Shown here in pieces: positions 61,735 to 64,000 of a stretch of DNA of 64,000 nucleotides. Where the stretch lies: assembly GCA_028023455.1 (NCBI GenBank), contig JAQFVV010006271.1, forward strand, positions 2,503,335 through 2,567,334, read 5' to 3'. The position numbers were made by a program, and so were the translations under genes. Position 1 is the stretch's first letter. The number at the start of each line of letters is the position of its first letter. The notes under the pieces were generated by a model. It did no database searches. It was not told the origin of the DNA and saw nothing but the letters and a program-made list of their open reading frames with translations. The DNA comes from Epiperipatus broadwayi. Taxonomy: Eukaryota > Onychophora > Udeonychophora > Euonychophora > Peripatidae.

Positions 61735-63237
61735 AAACATTCAAAATCATTCACCAATGGTTCTTTAATCAAGGAATGTGTGATAAAAGCTGCCGAATTT
61801 GTCTGTCCAGAAAAAGTACAAGCATTTAGAGACATCTCATTATCAAGAAATACGGTGGCAGATAGAATTACTGAAATGGCAGATGACATCACTTCACAAC
61901 TACAGGAAATATCTACCAAAGTCCAGTTCTTTCCAATTGCGATTGATGAAAGTATGGATATAAGAGATGTTGCACAAGTTGCTGTTTTTTTTCGTGGTTG
62001 TGATAATAACATGAGGATCACTAAAGAATTGTTGGAATTCATCCCTCTTCATGGAACAACAACTGGTGAAGATATTTTTGATGCTGTATGGAGCATTTTA
62101 GAAAAACTTAACTTGCCTCTTGACAAGCTTGTTTCTGTTACAACTGATGGTGCTAAATCGATGACAGGTGAAACTAAAGGTTTTGACTCATGACTAGCAA
62201 GGAAATTACAAGATGAATATCCAGATAAACCAAAAATCAAAGCTTTTCATTGCCTTATTCACCAACAAGTTCTCTGTTTAAAATTATTAAAAATGGACCA
62301 AGTACTTAAAACAGTTACAAAGATAGTCAACTTTATTCGATCAAGAGCACTTAACCATCGCCAATTTACTTCGTTCCTTAAAGATTTAGAATCCGAATTT
62401 GAAGATCTTCCTTATTACACAGAAGTTCATTGGTTGTCCTGCCACAATGTCTTAAAGAGCTTCTATCTGCTTTTGGAGGAAATAATATTATTTTTTGAAA
62501 TGAAAGATGAAAACAACGAAAATATATCAATTATAAAAGATCCATTGTGGGTACAAGACCTAGCATTTTTAATAAATATTACAGGCCATCTGAATAATCT
62601 TAATATTACATTGCAAGGCAAAGATCAATTGATAACCAATATGTACGATGTAGTTGTAAGCTTTGTACAAAAACTGAATTTGTTTAAAAATCATTTGCAA
62701 AAGAACGTTTTGACATATTTTCCTACGTGTGAGCAGTTAAAAGCACAAAATCAAAGTTTCTCGTTTTCACAACACTCTGCAAAAATTGAAAAAATAAAAG
62801 ACGAATTCGATAAACGTTTTGATGATTTCAAGGAGTTCGAAGAATTTTTTTCTCTTTTCACAGGACAATTTGCCTTTGAAGTTGAAAAAGCTCCGACTTC
62901 GATACAACTGGAATTAATTGATTTCCAGAATGATTCGATTTTAAAAACCAAATATCGAGAAGTAGGAACTCCCAAAATATATTCCTATTTAGGTGAAAGA
63001 TACCCAGAAATTAAAAAATTTGCTGCACAAATTTTATGCTTTTTTGGAAGTACATACTTATGTGAGCAATTATTTTCATGCATGAAATTAAATAAAACAG
63101 CTTACAGATCAAGATTAACTGATAAACATCTATCTGCCATAATGAAAATTGCTTGTTCTCAGTCTTTGAATCCAGATATTGAAAAACTAGTAGGAGGAAA
63201 ATGCTGGCAAGTTTCCGGTAAAAACAATAAATTGTAG
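61735..63237 (+). pseudogene. hAT transposase, catalytic and dimerisation part (one stop)
   Basis: Continues in phase from 55887. IAIDESMD (first catalytic D) lies near 61940, TTDGAKSM (second D) near 62140, then an in-frame TGA at 62191-62193 where the family usually has arginine. It is then open to 63237, with HCLIHQQ (near 62249), HWLSCHNVLKSF (near 62428) and a C-terminal hATC dimerisation region with FFGSTYLCEQLFSCMK (near 63043). Best resemblance is to GTF2IRD2-like and ZBED/SCAND3-type domesticated transposases. Two stops and a LINE make it inactive. Confidence 0.88.
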
Positions 63238-63478
63238 TTTTATAAATATGTAATCAGATAAAATAAATGTTTAAATAAAAGCAATACTATATCAATTGTA
63301 TATTATTGAACTGAATTCACTAAACTACATAATATGCCTTAATTACCCTATCTATATTCCTGCATTCTCATTTCAAAATACAATTTTAAGAAAATTTGTG
63401 TAATGTGGCCCACGAGAATCTTACCAGTAGCATAAAATGGCCCATTGTTTGAATGAGTTTGACACGCCTGATTTATAC

Positions 63479-64000
63479 TAATCACCCAACAAAGTCATAT
63501 TATTAAATAACACAAATTTTACTTGGTTCAAGCAAAGATAGAAAATTCTAGATTGCAAATGTAGTGGTGTCCTCTGGGGATTGATATTAACCCCATCTAT
63601 AGATCCCCCATTGACCATTACAATATTAAAGGTTTAATAATATCTTTCACAATTGTTTTTAAATAGAACGTCCACTATTTAATTAAATAAGCTACTAACT
63701 AAATTTTGAAATTGATAATCTAACATCATGCCATTCAAAAGTAATATCGTATTTGTCTGTAAACCAAAATTGTAAATAAAAAAAAAAACCCTTATAAATT
63801 CATTCTCTAAATTTAAATGAGATAAATCATATATAAATATATTATATGCCCAAACATTTAAAATAATATGACTTTTCAAATAGCTTTATAACTATACAAA
63901 CTCGCATTAAGAATAACATATAATAAAAGAACAGTGTCATGGACTTTGTAGATGTAAATCCTAAATGTTTAATAAAATATTGGGTGTACTATTTAAGTAA
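63479..64000. other. No gene recognised
   Basis: AT-rich sequence beyond the hAT element. The minus frame at 63679-63879 has no domain. Confidence 0.5.

Larger units (their letters stand above)
54518..63470 (+). mobile_element. hAT transposon (GTF2IRD2/ZBED-like) with nested LINE
   Basis: Terminal inverted repeats: left CAAGCATGTCAAACT; complement of the right end CAGGCGTGTCAAACT. A perfect 8-bp target duplication ATTTATAC is at 54510-54517 and 63471-63478, the hAT hallmark. Without the LINE the element is about 3.1 kb. It carries a single transposase gene, now cut in two by the LINE and broken by two stops. Confidence 0.92.

Overview
This is a eukaryotic, strongly AT-rich, intron- and transposon-dense stretch. 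The only host gene I can support is a minus-strand multi-CLIP-domain serine protease homolog of the masquerade type. CLIP domains point to an arthropod; the long transposon-filled introns and the mix of Penelope, RTE, hAT and tRNA-derived elements would suit a chelicerate or another large-genome arthropod, but I cannot fix the species.

Host gene (minus strand): a candidate 57-bp exon at 37127-37183, a 1.7-kb exon at 21865-23573 carrying five six-cysteine CLIP domains, and a 95-bp exon at 4616-4710 carrying the start of the trypsin fold with the TAAHC histidine box. All three join in phase. The first exons and the rest of the protease fold are not recognised and probably lie outside the window. 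Its introns hold most of the other features.

1-4600: dispersed repeats, two palindromic foldbacks and an LTR-like segment. 4860-9350: a LINE-like remnant, two Tc1/mariner (Tigger-like) non-autonomous elements, a hammerhead-bearing foldback and a retroposed tRNA-Gly. 9960-15760: three nearly identical Penelope-like element (PLE) copies, inverted, then truncated direct, then complete with an intact 787-aa reverse transcriptase/GIY-YIG protein. 16550-19135: an older PLE of another family between inverted hammerhead-bearing flanks. 23766-25755: large foldback with a nested repeat. 26316-29030: decayed RTE LINE. 29266-29451: a SPIN-type hAT MITE. 29495-30900 and 35140-36890: tandem/inverted repeats with hammerhead ribozyme motifs (retrozyme-like). 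37950-39270: very old RTE. 39600-42230: three tRNA-derived SINEs. 43209-51200: a young LTR retrotransposon with 2.6-kb LTRs and only a gag gene. 53205-53785: RTE 3' end. 54518-63470: a GTF2IRD2/ZBED-like hAT transposon with TIRs and 8-bp duplications, split by a nearly full-length APE-type LINE (55888-61734) with a 16-bp duplication.

The most interesting signal is a set of eleven type I hammerhead motifs with very short stem III, in three repeat families, two of which have preserved or compensating stem I pairing between copies. One family flanks a PLE, and one forms a 457-bp tandem dimer.
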